DNA from: Rhodanobacteraceae bacterium
GTDB taxonomy: Bacteria > Pseudomonadota > Gammaproteobacteria > Xanthomonadales > SZUA-5
NCBI GenBank assembly: GCA_016717705.1
Contig: JADKFD010000001.1
Span: 62,001 to 126,000 of the forward strand
Length of the DNA stretch: 64,000 nt
Direction: 5' to 3'
Part shown: piece after piece, positions 36,401-45,902 of the stretch
Numbering within the stretch: the first letter of the stretch is position 1
How the letters are laid out: the number at the start of each line of letters is the position of its first letter
Translations under genes and position numbers: made by a program
The notes under the pieces: generated by a model
What the model saw: only the letters and a program-made list of their open reading frames with translations
Told to the model about the DNA's origin: nothing
Databases searched by the model: none

Positions 36401-37121
36401 GAGCAAGCGCCTCGCGTTGAGCAGCATGCAACTCGCTGACGCCCTTGCGCGCCAGGGCCAGCATCGATTCGAGTTCCTCGTGGCGGAAGGCGTGACCTTC
36501 AGCCGTGCCCTGCAGCTCGATGAAACCGAGCGCATCGTTGAGCACGACGTTCATGTCGGTTTCGCAATCGGAATCTTCCGCATAGTCGAGATCAAGCACC
36601 GGCGTGCCCTTCCAGATACCGACCGAGACCGCCGCCACCTGGCCATGGATCGGGTCCTTGCTGATCACGCGTTCGCGCAGCAGCTTGCGCGTGGCATCGA
36701 CCAGCGCAACGAAGGCACCGGTGATCGCCGCGGTGCGGGTGCCACCGTCGGCCTGCAACACATCGCAGTCAAGCACGATCTGGCGCTCGCCAAGGGCACG
36801 GCGATCTACCACGGCGCGCAGCGAACGTCCGATCAGGCGCTGGATTTCATGGGTACGCCCACTCGGGCCGCCCTTGCCGACCTCGCGCTGCGAACGCGTA
36901 TGCGTGGCGCGCGGCAGCATGCTGTATTCGGCGGTCACCCAGCCCTCGCCGGTGCCGCGCAGCCAGGGCGGCGGGCGCTCATCGACGCTGGCGGTGCACA
37001 GCACGCGCGTATGGCCGAAACTGACCAGGACCGAGCCCTCGGCGTGCCTGGTGAAGTTGCGCTGGAAACTGACGTCGCGCATCTGGTCGGGACTGCGCGC
37101 GCTGGGGCGATTGGGGGTCAT
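36393..37121 (-). CDS. rph: Ribonuclease PH
   Basis: The 242-residue phosphorolytic exonuclease has HAEGSVLVSFGHTRVLCTAS, SQREVGKGGPSGRTHEIQRL and DCDVLQADGGTRTAAITGAF, all typical of RNase PH. It trims tRNA 3' ends using phosphate. It is the first gene of the three-gene run ending with hemW. Confidence 0.95.
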   Translation of the reverse strand: MTPNRPSARSPDQMRDVSFQRNFTRHAEGSVLVSFGHTRVLCTASVDERPPPWLRGTGEGWVTAEYSMLPRATHTRSQREVGKGGPSGRTHEIQRLIGRSLRAVVDRRALGERQIVLDCDVLQADGGTRTAAITGAFVALVDATRKLLRERVISKDPIHGQVAAVSVGIWKGTPVLDLDYAEDSDCETDMNVVLNDALGFIELQGTAEGHAFRHEELESMLALARKGVSELHAAQREALARD

Positions 37122-37217
37122 CAGGGATCGGCAATGCGAAGTGGCGCGCAGTTTAACGCGGGAAGCGTGAACGCCGGACTCGGGAGTGCTTCAGCGGGTG
37201 TGACGCAGAGATCGGAA

Positions 37218-37294
37218 GCATCGCGCGCAAGCGCGCTCCTACAATTTGCCGGTAGTCCACGCAGGAATTGTAGGAGCGCGCTCGCGCGCGATGC
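37218..37294. repeat. REP-A inverted pair (BIME)
   Basis: GCATCGCGCGCAAGCGCGCT followed by CCTACAATT pairs with the inverse AATTGTAGGAGCGCGCTCGC at 37265-37294. The loop is about 19 bases. The same pair design recurs at 45794-45868 and 60061-60126. Confidence 0.85.
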
Positions 37295-37327
37295 ATTTGG
37301 ACGATGCCTTTGGGCACGCAAGGCGAC

Positions 37328-38002
37328 TCATTCCGGCGGCCGCACCTCGCCACACATCTGCCGTCGCAGGTCCGCATCGAGCTCCTCGTGTTGCAGTTCG
37401 CAGGCGGCCAGATCGCTGCCGTGGTGGGCCGCTTCCCAAGCTTCGGTCAACAGATCGGTCGGCGCATCCGGATCGGTCGCAGCCGTGGGTACGCCGCCGC
37501 CGAGCATCTTCGCCAGACTGCGCAGGGCGTCACTGGGCGTGGCACCGGTGCGCGGGTGGAAGCCGGGGAGCTTGCCGTTTCCAGCGTCGGGCACCATGGC
37601 ATCCAGCGAGCGCCCCTGGAAAGCGCGTCGCTGCGGTGCCTGCTCACGTGCGATTTCGGCAGCGACTTCAGTACGCGTCTGCTCGATGCGCGTGCTCAGA
37701 GACACCGGTTCAGGCAGTAGCAGCGGTTCAGATGGCGGCTCGTTGACGGTTTCCGGCGCAACTATGGCAGTGGGCGTCGGCGTCGCCGCGACGGCTGTCG
37801 CGCGGGGCACGAATGGCAGGTCCGGCACAGCTTTGGGCTCCAGCCGCGGCGGCGGAAGCTCGACCGGCAGATATACCGCAACCGTCAGCGCCGACGGCCC
37901 CTGCAACTGCGGAATCATCTGGGTCACGCGCCAGACGTAGGCGAACGCCAACACGTGGGCGGTGAAGGTGAAGGTCAAGGCGCAGATCCTCGCCAGCGAC
38001 AT
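37328..38002 (-). CDS. Membrane-anchored protein of unknown function
   Basis: The 224-residue protein (start at 38002, MSLARICALTFTFTAHVLAF) has one N-terminal helix, a proline-rich stretch (about residues 40-100) that would extend into the periplasm as in TonB-like proteins, and a C-terminal domain with one cysteine pair in LAACELQHEELDADLRRQMC. No TonB C-terminal motif is visible. It lies alone between the rph run and the divergent channel gene. Confidence 0.6.
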   Translation of the reverse strand: MSLARICALTFTFTAHVLAFAYVWRVTQMIPQLQGPSALTVAVYLPVELPPPRLEPKAVPDLPFVPRATAVAATPTPTAIVAPETVNEPPSEPLLLPEPVSLSTRIEQTRTEVAAEIAREQAPQRRAFQGRSLDAMVPDAGNGKLPGFHPRTGATPSDALRSLAKMLGGGVPTAATDPDAPTDLLTEAWEAAHHGSDLAACELQHEELDADLRRQMCGEVRPPE

Positions 38003-38288
38003 GGCGTGATGCCCGACTGCGGTCCTGACACGCTTGTGCACCCGTCCTCCGGCCAATCTCCCGGCCGGCGACCAGGTGACGGCGAGCATGGCCACAATCG
38101 GTGACGATCGCGTTCGCTGGCGCTGAATTGCGCCGACCTGCGCGCCTTCCGTTCAGCGTCCCTGTACTGATCGATTGCGGTCCACATTCAGGCCCGGCCG
38201 GGCAGCGACTTGCCCACCCGAAGGCGCAGGTTGGCAGGCAATCGGACTTGCATGCATGCTTGGACGATCCCCATGAACCCACCGCCGC

Positions 38289-39113
38289 ATGTCTGCCACG
38301 ACCGCCGCCAATACCCCGACGCCTTCGGTGTCAGCCCTTCAGCGACTGCTCGAAACCCCGCGTTTCCAGTACTTCATCATCACGGTCATCGTGATCAACG
38401 CGATCACGCTGGGATTGGAAACCGACCCCGAGTTCCTGGCGCGACACGAGGGCCTGCTGCACGCGCTTGATCGCATCGCGCTGGCGATCTTCACCGTCGA
38501 GATCGCGCTGAAGCTGATTGTCTACCGTCTGCGCTTCTTCAAGGACGCGTGGAATGTGTTCGATTTCATCATCGTCGCGGTCGCCCTGGTGCCGGCCAGC
38601 GGCGCCTTCTCGGTGCTGCGCGCCATGCGCATCCTGCGCGCGCTGCGCCTGGTGTCGATGGTGAAAAGCATGCGCCGCGTGGTCGCCGCGCTGCTCAGCG
38701 CCCTGCCCGGCATGGGCTCGATCGCCACGCTGCTGGCGCTGGTCATGTACGTGTCCTCGGTGATGGGCACCAAGCTGTTTCACGAGGTTTCGCCGGAGTA
38801 CTTCGGCAGTCTCGGCAAGACCGCATTCACGCTGTTCCAGGTGATGACCATGGAAGGCTGGGCCGACATCGCCCGCGACATCATGGCCACCAAGCCCTGG
38901 GCCTGGGTGTTCTTCCTCGTGTTCATCCTGGTCAGCACCTTCACCGTGCTCAACTTGTTCATCGCCGTGGTGGTCAACGCGATGCAGGAAACCGTCGCCG
39001 CCGACCTCAAGGCCGAGCAGGCATCCGAGGCCCACGAGGCCCATGATGAGCGCGGGGCGATATTGCGGGAGTTGCGGGAGTTGCGGGCGGCGGTGGAGCT
39101 GTTGAAGAAGTGA
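38289..39113 (+). CDS. Voltage-gated cation channel (bacterial NaV/CaV type)
   Basis: The 274-residue protein is a single-domain six-helix channel. The S4 sensor runs from residue 108 with arginines at 111, 114, 117 and 120 (VLRAMRILRALRLV), S5 follows from about 143, and the pore loop reads TLFQVMTMEGWAD at 181-193. S6 spans about 207-231 and is followed by a charged helical tail (about 235-274), like the coiled-coil bundle of NaChBac-type tetramers. The filter TMEGWAD has glycine and aspartate at the positions where the Ca2+-selective CavMr has TLEGWVD and sodium channels have TLESWSM. Calcium selectivity is therefore predicted. The gene is monocistronic. Confidence 0.87.
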   Translation: MSATTAANTPTPSVSALQRLLETPRFQYFIITVIVINAITLGLETDPEFLARHEGLLHALDRIALAIFTVEIALKLIVYRLRFFKDAWNVFDFIIVAVALVPASGAFSVLRAMRILRALRLVSMVKSMRRVVAALLSALPGMGSIATLLALVMYVSSVMGTKLFHEVSPEYFGSLGKTAFTLFQVMTMEGWADIARDIMATKPWAWVFFLVFILVSTFTVLNLFIAVVVNAMQETVAADLKAEQASEAHEAHDERGAILRELRELRAAVELLKK

Positions 39114-39421
39114 GTAGTGAGTGGTGGTAAAAGGGGCGGGTTCACCGGGGTCAGTGGCGACAGCCGGTCAATCGGGCGCCAGCGCGCTACTGCGATGGCT
39201 CTGGCGCGGCTTGCCGCCGGTCGCGACGTACACGTCGTCCCCGGCAAACACCGCCAATTGTTTTAGCACAGTTACGGACCCACCTGCCCACCGCACCGAG
39301 CCCCCAGGCCAGACAACGGCGTCCCAGCCTCGCTGCCGGTGAGCGACTACACACGCACCACCACCACCTACACACGCCACTCACTCTCACTGCCACCACC
39401 ACTCACTCCACTCACTACTCA
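39109..39421. repeat. Heptamer-bounded inverted element 3
   Basis: GTGAGTAGTGAGTGGTGGTA (39109-39130) directly after the channel gene and a longer inverse run of CACTCAC/CACCAC units (39352-39421) directly before the helicase gene enclose about 220 bases of unique sequence. A degenerate REP-D (39220-39242) lies inside. No gene is seen. Confidence 0.75.
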
Positions 39422-39430
39422 CGGCTCCCG

Positions 39431-41638
39431 ATGGACATCTCCCACCTGATCGACGGCCTCAACGCCGCCCAGCGCGAAGTGGTGACGGCGCCGCCGGGGC
39501 ACCTTCTGGTGCTGGCTGGCGCCGGCTCGGGCAAGACGCGGGTGCTGACCCAGCGCATCGCCTGGCTGGTCGAGGTCGAGAACGTCTGGCCGCACGCGAT
39601 CCTGGCGGTGACTTTCACCAACAAGGCCGCCGCCGAGATGCGCGCGCGCTGCGAGCGCCTGCTCAACCGGCCGACGCAAGGCCTGTGGATCGGCACTTTT
39701 CACGGGCTGGCGCATCGGCTGCTGCGCTTGCACTGGCGCGAAGCGGGGCTGCTGGAGACCTTCCAGATCATCGATGCCGACGACCAGCAGCGCCTGATCA
39801 AGCGCGTGATCGCCGACCAGAATCTGGACGACACGCGCTTTGTGGCCAAGCAGGGCACCTGGCTGATCAATGCCTGGAAGGACGAGGGCAAGCGCCCGCG
39901 CGACATCGACCCTGGCGACAACCCGGACCTGATGCGCTGGATCGACGTCTACGCTGCATATGAGGCCACCTGCCAGCGTCAGGGACTGGTCGATTTCGCC
40001 GAGATCCTGCTGCGCAGCCATGAACTTTGGCTCAAGCAGCCGGCACTGCTCGATCACTACCGGCGCCGCTTCAGCCATCTGCTGGTCGACGAGTTCCAGG
40101 ACACCAACACCATCCAGTACGCCTGGATCCGCATGCTTGCAGGCGCGAGCGGCCAGGTGTTCGCGGTCGGCGACGACGACCAGTCGATCTACAGCTGGCG
40201 CGGCGCGCGGGTGGCCAACATGCAGGCCTACACGCGCGATTTTCCCGGCGTCACCACCATCCGCCTGGAACAGAACTACCGCTCCACCGGCACCATCCTG
40301 GCCGCCGCCAACGCGGTGATCGCGCGCAACAGCGAGCGCCTGGGCAAGGAGCTGTGGACCTCCGCCGGGCAAGGCGAACCGATCAGCGTCTACGCCGCCT
40401 ACAACGAGCAGGACGAGGCGCGTTATGTGATCGAGCGCATCCGCCGCCTGGTCGGCGAGGACCTCAAGCGCAGCGAGATCGCCATCCTCTATCGCGCCAA
40501 TGCGCTGTCGCGGGTGTTCGAAGAGGAACTGATCCGCCACAGCATCGCCTATCGCGTCTACGGCGGCCTGCGCTTCTTCGAACGCGCCGAAATCAAGGAT
40601 GCGCTCGCTTACCTGCGCCTGCTCGCCAATCCTAGCGACGACGGCGCCTTCGAACGGGTGGTGGCCACGCCGCCGCGCGGCGTGGGCGACAAGACCCTGG
40701 AGGATCTGCGCGGCGCCGCGCGCGCCGCGGACACGTCGATCCTGACTGCGGCAGCCGCAGCATTGCGCGCCGGGGCGATCAAAGGCCGCGCCCGCAGCGG
40801 TCTCGAATCCCTCGGCGCCCTGATCGAAAGCCTGAGTCCAGGAAATGCTTCACCCCTTGGCGCAAGCGACAGCCTGCGCCTGCACGAGCGGCTGGAACAG
40901 CTGATCGACCGCAGCGGCCTGCGTGCGCACTACGAAGCGCAGAGCAAGCACGACGCCGATTCGCGCGTTGCCAATCTCGACGAACTGATCTCGGTGGCGC
41001 GCGAATTCGTGCTCAGCGCCGAAGATGAAGCAGCTGGCATCAGCGAGATGGCGGCCTTCTTGAGCTACGCCGCGCTGGAAGCCGGCGAAGGCCAGGGCGA
41101 GGCCTGGGACGATTGCGTGCAGTTGATGACCCTGCACGCCGCCAAGGGCCTGGAATTCCCGTGCGTGTTCCTGGTCGGCATGGAAGACGGCCTGTTCCCC
41201 AGCCAGCGCTCGATCGACGAAGGCGGCAATGCGCAACTGGAAGAGGAGCGCCGCCTGGCCTACGTCGGCATCACCCGCGCGCGCCGCCATCTGACGCTGA
41301 GCTATGCCGAATCGCGGCGCATGCGCGGCCAGGAAACCTGGAACCGGCCCTCGCGTTTCCTCTCCGAACTGCCGCGCAACACCATCACCGAAGTGCGTCC
41401 GCGCGCACAGCTGAGCCGACCCGGCAGCTACGGCGCCCGCGCCCGCGTGGCCAGCGACGACTGGGGCGACCAGCCGGCGATAGGCCTGGGCACCCGCGTG
41501 TCGCACGCGCAGTTCGGCGAAGGCGTGATCACCGGCGCCGAAGGCCAGGGCAGCCACGCCCGCGTGCAGGTCAATTTCGAGGACGCCGGCAGCAAGTGGC
41601 TGGTGCTGGCCTATGCCAATCTGGTGGTGCTGGGGTAG
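39431..41638 (+). CDS. uvrD: UvrD/Rep/PcrA-family DNA helicase
   Basis: The 735-residue helicase has all SF1A motifs: LNAAQREVVTAPPGHLLVLA, Walker A GAGSGKT (about 31-37), FTNKAAAEMRAR, LLVDEFQDTN (Walker B), VGDDDQSIYSWRGA, LEQNYRST, and late VQLMTLHAAKGLEFPCVFL and LAYVGITRAR. The C-terminus has a Tudor-like GLGTRVSHAQFGEGVITG seen in UvrD and PcrA. The length of E. coli UvrD is 720. It would act in nucleotide excision and mismatch repair. Confidence 0.93.
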   Translation: MDISHLIDGLNAAQREVVTAPPGHLLVLAGAGSGKTRVLTQRIAWLVEVENVWPHAILAVTFTNKAAAEMRARCERLLNRPTQGLWIGTFHGLAHRLLRLHWREAGLLETFQIIDADDQQRLIKRVIADQNLDDTRFVAKQGTWLINAWKDEGKRPRDIDPGDNPDLMRWIDVYAAYEATCQRQGLVDFAEILLRSHELWLKQPALLDHYRRRFSHLLVDEFQDTNTIQYAWIRMLAGASGQVFAVGDDDQSIYSWRGARVANMQAYTRDFPGVTTIRLEQNYRSTGTILAAANAVIARNSERLGKELWTSAGQGEPISVYAAYNEQDEARYVIERIRRLVGEDLKRSEIAILYRANALSRVFEEELIRHSIAYRVYGGLRFFERAEIKDALAYLRLLANPSDDGAFERVVATPPRGVGDKTLEDLRGAARAADTSILTAAAAALRAGAIKGRARSGLESLGALIESLSPGNASPLGASDSLRLHERLEQLIDRSGLRAHYEAQSKHDADSRVANLDELISVAREFVLSAEDEAAGISEMAAFLSYAALEAGEGQGEAWDDCVQLMTLHAAKGLEFPCVFLVGMEDGLFPSQRSIDEGGNAQLEEERRLAYVGITRARRHLTLSYAESRRMRGQETWNRPSRFLSELPRNTITEVRPRAQLSRPGSYGARARVASDDWGDQPAIGLGTRVSHAQFGEGVITGAEGQGSHARVQVNFEDAGSKWLVLAYANLVVLG

Positions 41639-41736
41639 GCGGGAATCGGGACGGGCCGGGACCCGGGACGGGAAAGGCTCGCATACTGGCGCTTTGGTGG
41701 GTCCGGACCTTGTTCGGACGCAGTTCGCCTCAGGAC

Positions 41737-41816
41737 GTAGGTCACGTTGGCCGCGTGGCGGCCTACGTGACATCGCCGCATGTCACGTAGGCTGCTGCGC
41801 AGCCAACGTGACCTAC
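41737..41816. repeat. REP-F inverted pair
   Basis: GTAGGTCACGTTGGCCGC (41737) pairs with GCAGCCAACGTGACCTAC at its end, and an internal GGCCTACGTGAC faces GTCACGTAGGC. Each half is itself palindromic, so the whole is a BIME-like double hairpin. Confidence 0.8.
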
Positions 41817-41927
41817 TTCCAATGGCTTGTGATCTGTTCGGGAACCCAACACGCACGTCGCTCCTGCAATAGCTACGCGACCACGCCCGCTTGCGTAGCA
41901 TGTACGGGCTAACCAAGGAACTCCCCG

Positions 41928-42548
41928 ATGTCCATCCGCCCCTTCCTGAAGCAACTCCCCAGACTCGGCCAGCGCGTGTTTGTCGACGACTCCGCCCAGG
42001 TCATCGGCGACGTCGAACTCGGCGACGACGTGTCGGTCTGGCCGCTCGCCGTGGTCCGCGGCGATGTGCATCGCATCCGCATCGGCGCGCGCACGAACAT
42101 CCAGGACAATTCGGTGCTGCACGTCACCCACGACGGCCGCTACACGCCGGGCGGCGTGCCGCTGATCATCGGCAGCGATGTCACCGTCGGCCACAGCGTG
42201 ATCCTGCACGCCTGCACCGTGGAAGACGCCTGCCTGATCGGCATGGGCTCGGTGATCCTCGACAACGTCGTGATCGGCAAGCACTCGCTGATCGGTGCCG
42301 GCGCCGTGGTCGCGCCCGGCAAGATCGTCGAGCCCGGTTCGCTGTGGCTGGGCAACCCGGCGCGCTTCGTGCGCAAGTTGAGCGAAGCGGAGATCGAGTC
42401 CTTGTATTACTCGGCGGAGAATTATCGGAAGTTGAAGGACGACTACCTGGGGGGAAACGGCGGTTGGTGGTTGGGGGCAGGCAGGTGTCGTTGCGCAAGG
42501 GCCAACAGCGGTGCGGCAAACACCAACAACCAACGCCCTCGCGATTGA
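41928..42548 (+). CDS. Gamma-carbonic-anhydrase-like hexapeptide protein
   Basis: The 206-residue protein has a left-handed beta-helix of hexapeptide repeats (VIGDVELGDDVSVWPLAVVR onward) with the metal-binding histidines in LHVTHDG and GHSVILHAC, and a C-terminal helix (EAEIESLYYSAENYRKLKDD). It is of the YrdA type; carbonic anhydrase activity is uncertain in this group. The last 30 residues (GRCRCARANSG) are unlike the family. Confidence 0.85.
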   Translation: MSIRPFLKQLPRLGQRVFVDDSAQVIGDVELGDDVSVWPLAVVRGDVHRIRIGARTNIQDNSVLHVTHDGRYTPGGVPLIIGSDVTVGHSVILHACTVEDACLIGMGSVILDNVVIGKHSLIGAGAVVAPGKIVEPGSLWLGNPARFVRKLSEAEIESLYYSAENYRKLKDDYLGGNGGWWLGAGRCRCARANSGAANTNNQRPRD

Positions 42549-42643
42549 CGTTTCACCGACCAACCGCTTTCTGAAGCCCCTCGCAACCAACACCCCGCTC
42601 CACCGACTCGCAACCCACCGACACCAACAACCACCCCAACCCC

Positions 42644-44374
42644 ATGGCCGGCCTGATCCCCGAAAGCTTCATTGACGAGTTGCTGCAGCGCGTCGACATC
42701 GTCGACGTGATCGGCGCGCGCGTGCAGTTGAAGCGGGCGGGCAAGGAGTACCAGGCGCGTTGCCCCTTCCATGACGAGCGTTCGCCGTCGTTCACCGTGG
42801 TGCCGCAAAAGCAGTTCTATCACTGCTTCGGCTGCGGCGCGCACGGCAGCGCGCTCAAGTTCGTGATGGACTACGAGGGCGTCAGCTTCCCGACGCGGTC
42901 GAGCAACTGGCGGCGCAGGCGGGCCTGAAGGTGCCGCGCGATGCCGGTCGCGCCGGTGAGGATGACAAGCTGGGGCCGCTGTACACGGTGCTGCTCGAAG
43001 CGACCGCGTGGTTTCGCGAGCAACTGGGCAAGAGCGAGCGGGCGCGCGCCTATTTCGATCGGCGCGGCGTTGGCAGCGAGATGATCGAACGCTTCCAGCT
43101 CGGCTATGCGCCTGACCGTTGGGATGGCATCAGCGGCAAACTCGGCGGCAATGCCGATCGGATGAAGCTGCTGGCCGCCACCGGCCTGCTGTCGCAGCGC
43201 GACAACGGCCAGAGCTACGACAAGTTCCGCGACCGCGTGATGTTCCCGATCCACGACCGCCGCGGTCGGCCGATTGCCTTTGGCGGCCGCATCCTCGACC
43301 AGGGCGAGCCCAAGTACCTGAATTCGCCGGAAACCGCGCTGTTCCACAAGGGCCGCGAGCTGTACGGCCTGTGGCAGGCGCGCCAGAGCGCGCAGAAGCT
43401 CAAGCGCCTGATCGTCGTCGAAGGCTATATGGACGTCATCGCGCTGGCCCAGCACGGCGTCGACGAGGCGGTGGCGACGCTCGGCACGGCGACCACCAAG
43501 GAACATGCCGAACTGCTGTTCCGCAATGCCGAGGACGTGGTGTTCTGCTTCGACGGCGATCGCGCCGGCCGCCAGGCGGCCTGGCGCGCGCTGGAATCCA
43601 CGCTGCCGCGGCTGACCGACGGTCGCCAGGCGTACTTTCCTGTTCCTGCCCGACGGCGAGGACCCGGACACGCTGGTGCGCAAGGAGGGCGCGGATGGCT
43701 TCCGCCGCCGCATGTTTGTTGCGATGCCGCTGTCGGATTATTTCTTCGACACGCTCAGCAAAGAGATCGACATGGGCTCGATCGACGGCCGCGCACGGCT
43801 GTCCTCGCGCGCGCAGCCGCTGATCGAACAGATGCCCGATGGCGCCTTCCGCGATCTGATGCGCGAGGCACTGGCTGAACGCACCGGCGCGCGCCGCGTG
43901 GTCACCCAGGCCGCGCCGCCGCCGGTGCCGGCGCGCGCCAATCGCCAGGTGGTGCAGCGCACCCTGATTCGGAGTGCGCTGGCCTTGTTGTTGGCAAGGC
44001 CGCAGTTGTTGTTCGAGGTCGAGGTGCCGCAGCGGCTGGCTACGCTGGACAAGCCCGGGGCGGACATCCTGCGGCAGATGATCGAACTGATCCGCAAGCG
44101 GCCGCAGATCACCGCGTCGGACATCATGGATGATTTTGTCGACACGCCAGCGCATGGCGCATTGATCAAATTGTCGCTGGCCGAACTGCCGGGTGATGAG
44201 ACGGGCTGGCGCGACGATCTGGAAACCGCGCTGGCGCAACTGATGGTGCAAGCGGACATGGAGCGCCTGCGCTTGTTGGAAGGCAAAGCGAAGGCCAACG
44301 AGCAACTGATGCCGGAAGAAAAGGCGGAGCTGATCGCGTTGATGTCACGCAGAGGGCGCCGACAGCAGTCTTAG
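42644..44374 (+). CDS. dnaG: DNA primase (two frame breaks near 42893 and 43638)
   Basis: Three frames together make a 576-residue primase. The first holds the CHC2 zinc finger (ARCPFHDE and YHCFGCGAHG) and breaks at SFPDAVEQL, where one C is missing from a C run (near 42893). The second holds the RNA polymerase domain and Toprim motifs LIVVEGYMDVIAL and VVFCFDGDRAGRQAA and breaks at RQAYF, where one T is extra (near 43638). The third ends with the DnaB-binding helicase-interaction domain. The two errors cancel in length (1731 bases, 577 codons), the usual primase size. DnaG is essential, so these are very likely sequence errors. Confidence 0.93.
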
Positions 44375-44458
44375 TTCACGTTGCTCGCATTGCGAGCTCG
44401 TGCGCGGCGCGACGATGTCACAGGCCAAGACGGCCAGCCTCGTCAGGGCGATGGATTT

Positions 44459-44604
44459 TGTGGGAGCGGATTTACTCCGCGAGCTCTTGCCTTTCAAGCA
44501 GAAGCTCGCGGAGTAAATCCGCTCCCACAGGAAGCGCAAAGGCTCGCGGGGTAAACCCGCTCCAGGAATCGCAAAGGCTCGCGGAGTAAATCCGCTCCCA
44601 CCAC
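44459..44604. repeat. REP-B cluster, four units, between dnaG and dinB
   Basis: A perfect 27-bp inverted repeat has arms TGTGGGAGCGGATTTACTCC (44459-44485, plus GCGAGCT) and the reverse at 44503-44529, with a 17-base loop. Two further, weaker reverse units follow at about 44540-44563 and 44576-44602. The convergent genes dnaG and dinB end on either side, so the hairpin may act as a bidirectional terminator. Confidence 0.88.
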
Positions 44605-44632
44605 TTCTCCGCAGCGACTCGGCGGAACCAGC

Positions 44633-45694
44633 CTACGCAAACAAACTCTGCTGCGCCGCCATCTGGTCGCGATCGCAGAAGCCCGACAGACCGACGCCGA
44701 CCAGGCGAAAGCGCGTGCTCGGCGGCAACTCGACGCGCGCACACAGCGCCAGCGCGATCTCGACCAATCCAGCCGCCGACGCCGGCGGTTGCGGCGGCGT
44801 CAGGCTGCGCGTCAGGTTGCGAAAATCCGAGGTCTTCAGCTTGAGGACGACGGTGCGGGCGACGCGCGGCTCGTCCTGCGCGGAGGTCCACGTGCGCGTC
44901 GCCAGCTGCGTGATCGCCTCGCCCAACTCAGTGATCGGCAGGTCGGCGGCAAAGGTGTCCTCGCTGGAGATCGACTGCGTCGGCCGCTCGCTCTCCACAG
45001 CGTGTTCGTCGATGCCGCAGGACAATTCGAACAGACGCTTGCCCCAGCGTCCGAAATGACCCTCCAGCGCGCCGGCGCCGAGGGCGCGCAACTCGCCGAC
45101 CGTGTTCACGCCCAAGGCTTGCAGACGGGCCTCCATCACCTTGCCGACGCCATGCAGTCGGCCCACCTGCAGCGGCGTCAGAAAGTCCAGCGCGTGCTCC
45201 GGACGAATCACGAAGCAGCCGTCCGGCTTGCGCCAGTCCGAGGCGATCTTGGCGAGGAACTTGTTCGCCGCCACGCCGGCCGAGGCGGTCAGCGCCAGTT
45301 CCTCGCGGATGCTCGCGCGGATGCTCTGCGCCACCGCGGTGGCGCTGGGCAGCTCCTGCTTGTTGCTGGTCACGTCGAGGTAGGCCTCATCCAGCGACAA
45401 GGGCTCGATCCGATCGGTGTGCCGCGCGAAGATCTCGCGGACCGCGCGCGACACCGCGCGGTAGCGGCTGAAATCGGGCGGCACGAATACCGCGTCCGGG
45501 CACAGCCGCTCGGCGCGGATCGCCGGCATCGCCGAACGCACGCCATAGCGACGCGCCTCGTAGCTGGCCGCGCACACCACCGACCGCGCGCCGCGCCAGG
45601 CCACCACCACCGGCCGCCCGCGCAAGGAAGGATCGTCGCGCTGCTCGACCGAGGCGTAGAAGGCATCCATGTCGATGTGGACGATCTTGCGCAT
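44633..45694 (-). CDS. dinB: DNA polymerase IV
   Basis: The 353-residue Y-family polymerase starts at 45694 (MRKIVHIDMDAFYASVEQ). Catalytic acidic residues are in IDMDAFYASVE and SLDEAYLDVT. The thumb HhH (VGRLHGVGKVMEARLQALGV) and little-finger region follow. The end QQSLFA is a clean beta-clamp-binding motif (QxxLF). It carries out translesion synthesis. No LexA box was sought in detail. Confidence 0.94.
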   Translation of the reverse strand: MRKIVHIDMDAFYASVEQRDDPSLRGRPVVVAWRGARSVVCAASYEARRYGVRSAMPAIRAERLCPDAVFVPPDFSRYRAVSRAVREIFARHTDRIEPLSLDEAYLDVTSNKQELPSATAVAQSIRASIREELALTASAGVAANKFLAKIASDWRKPDGCFVIRPEHALDFLTPLQVGRLHGVGKVMEARLQALGVNTVGELRALGAGALEGHFGRWGKRLFELSCGIDEHAVESERPTQSISSEDTFAADLPITELGEAITQLATRTWTSAQDEPRVARTVVLKLKTSDFRNLTRSLTPPQPPASAAGLVEIALALCARVELPPSTRFRLVGVGLSGFCDRDQMAAQQSLFA

Positions 45695-45793
45695 GGGCGG
45701 AGTATCGGCCAGGGCTGCTGACAGCGTGCAGGCGCTTTGTCTGGAAAAAGGAAAAGGGAAAAAGGGAACCAGCGGGCGGCGTCGCGATTGCCT

Positions 45794-45868
45794 TTCGCGC
45801 GCGAGCGCGCTCCTACAATTTTTCCGCGGATCATCGGCTGAGTGTAGGAGCGCGCTTGCGCGCGATGC
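45794..45868. repeat. REP-A inverted pair
   Basis: TCGCGCGCGAGCGCGCTCCT followed by ACAAT pairs with AGTGTAGGAGCGCGCTTGCG at 45841-45868. A 208-base gap between dinB and the LacI-type gene holds nothing else. Confidence 0.8.
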
Positions 45869-45902
45869 TTCTGATCGTCCCGTCGCGGCACGCACGTCGC
45901 TG

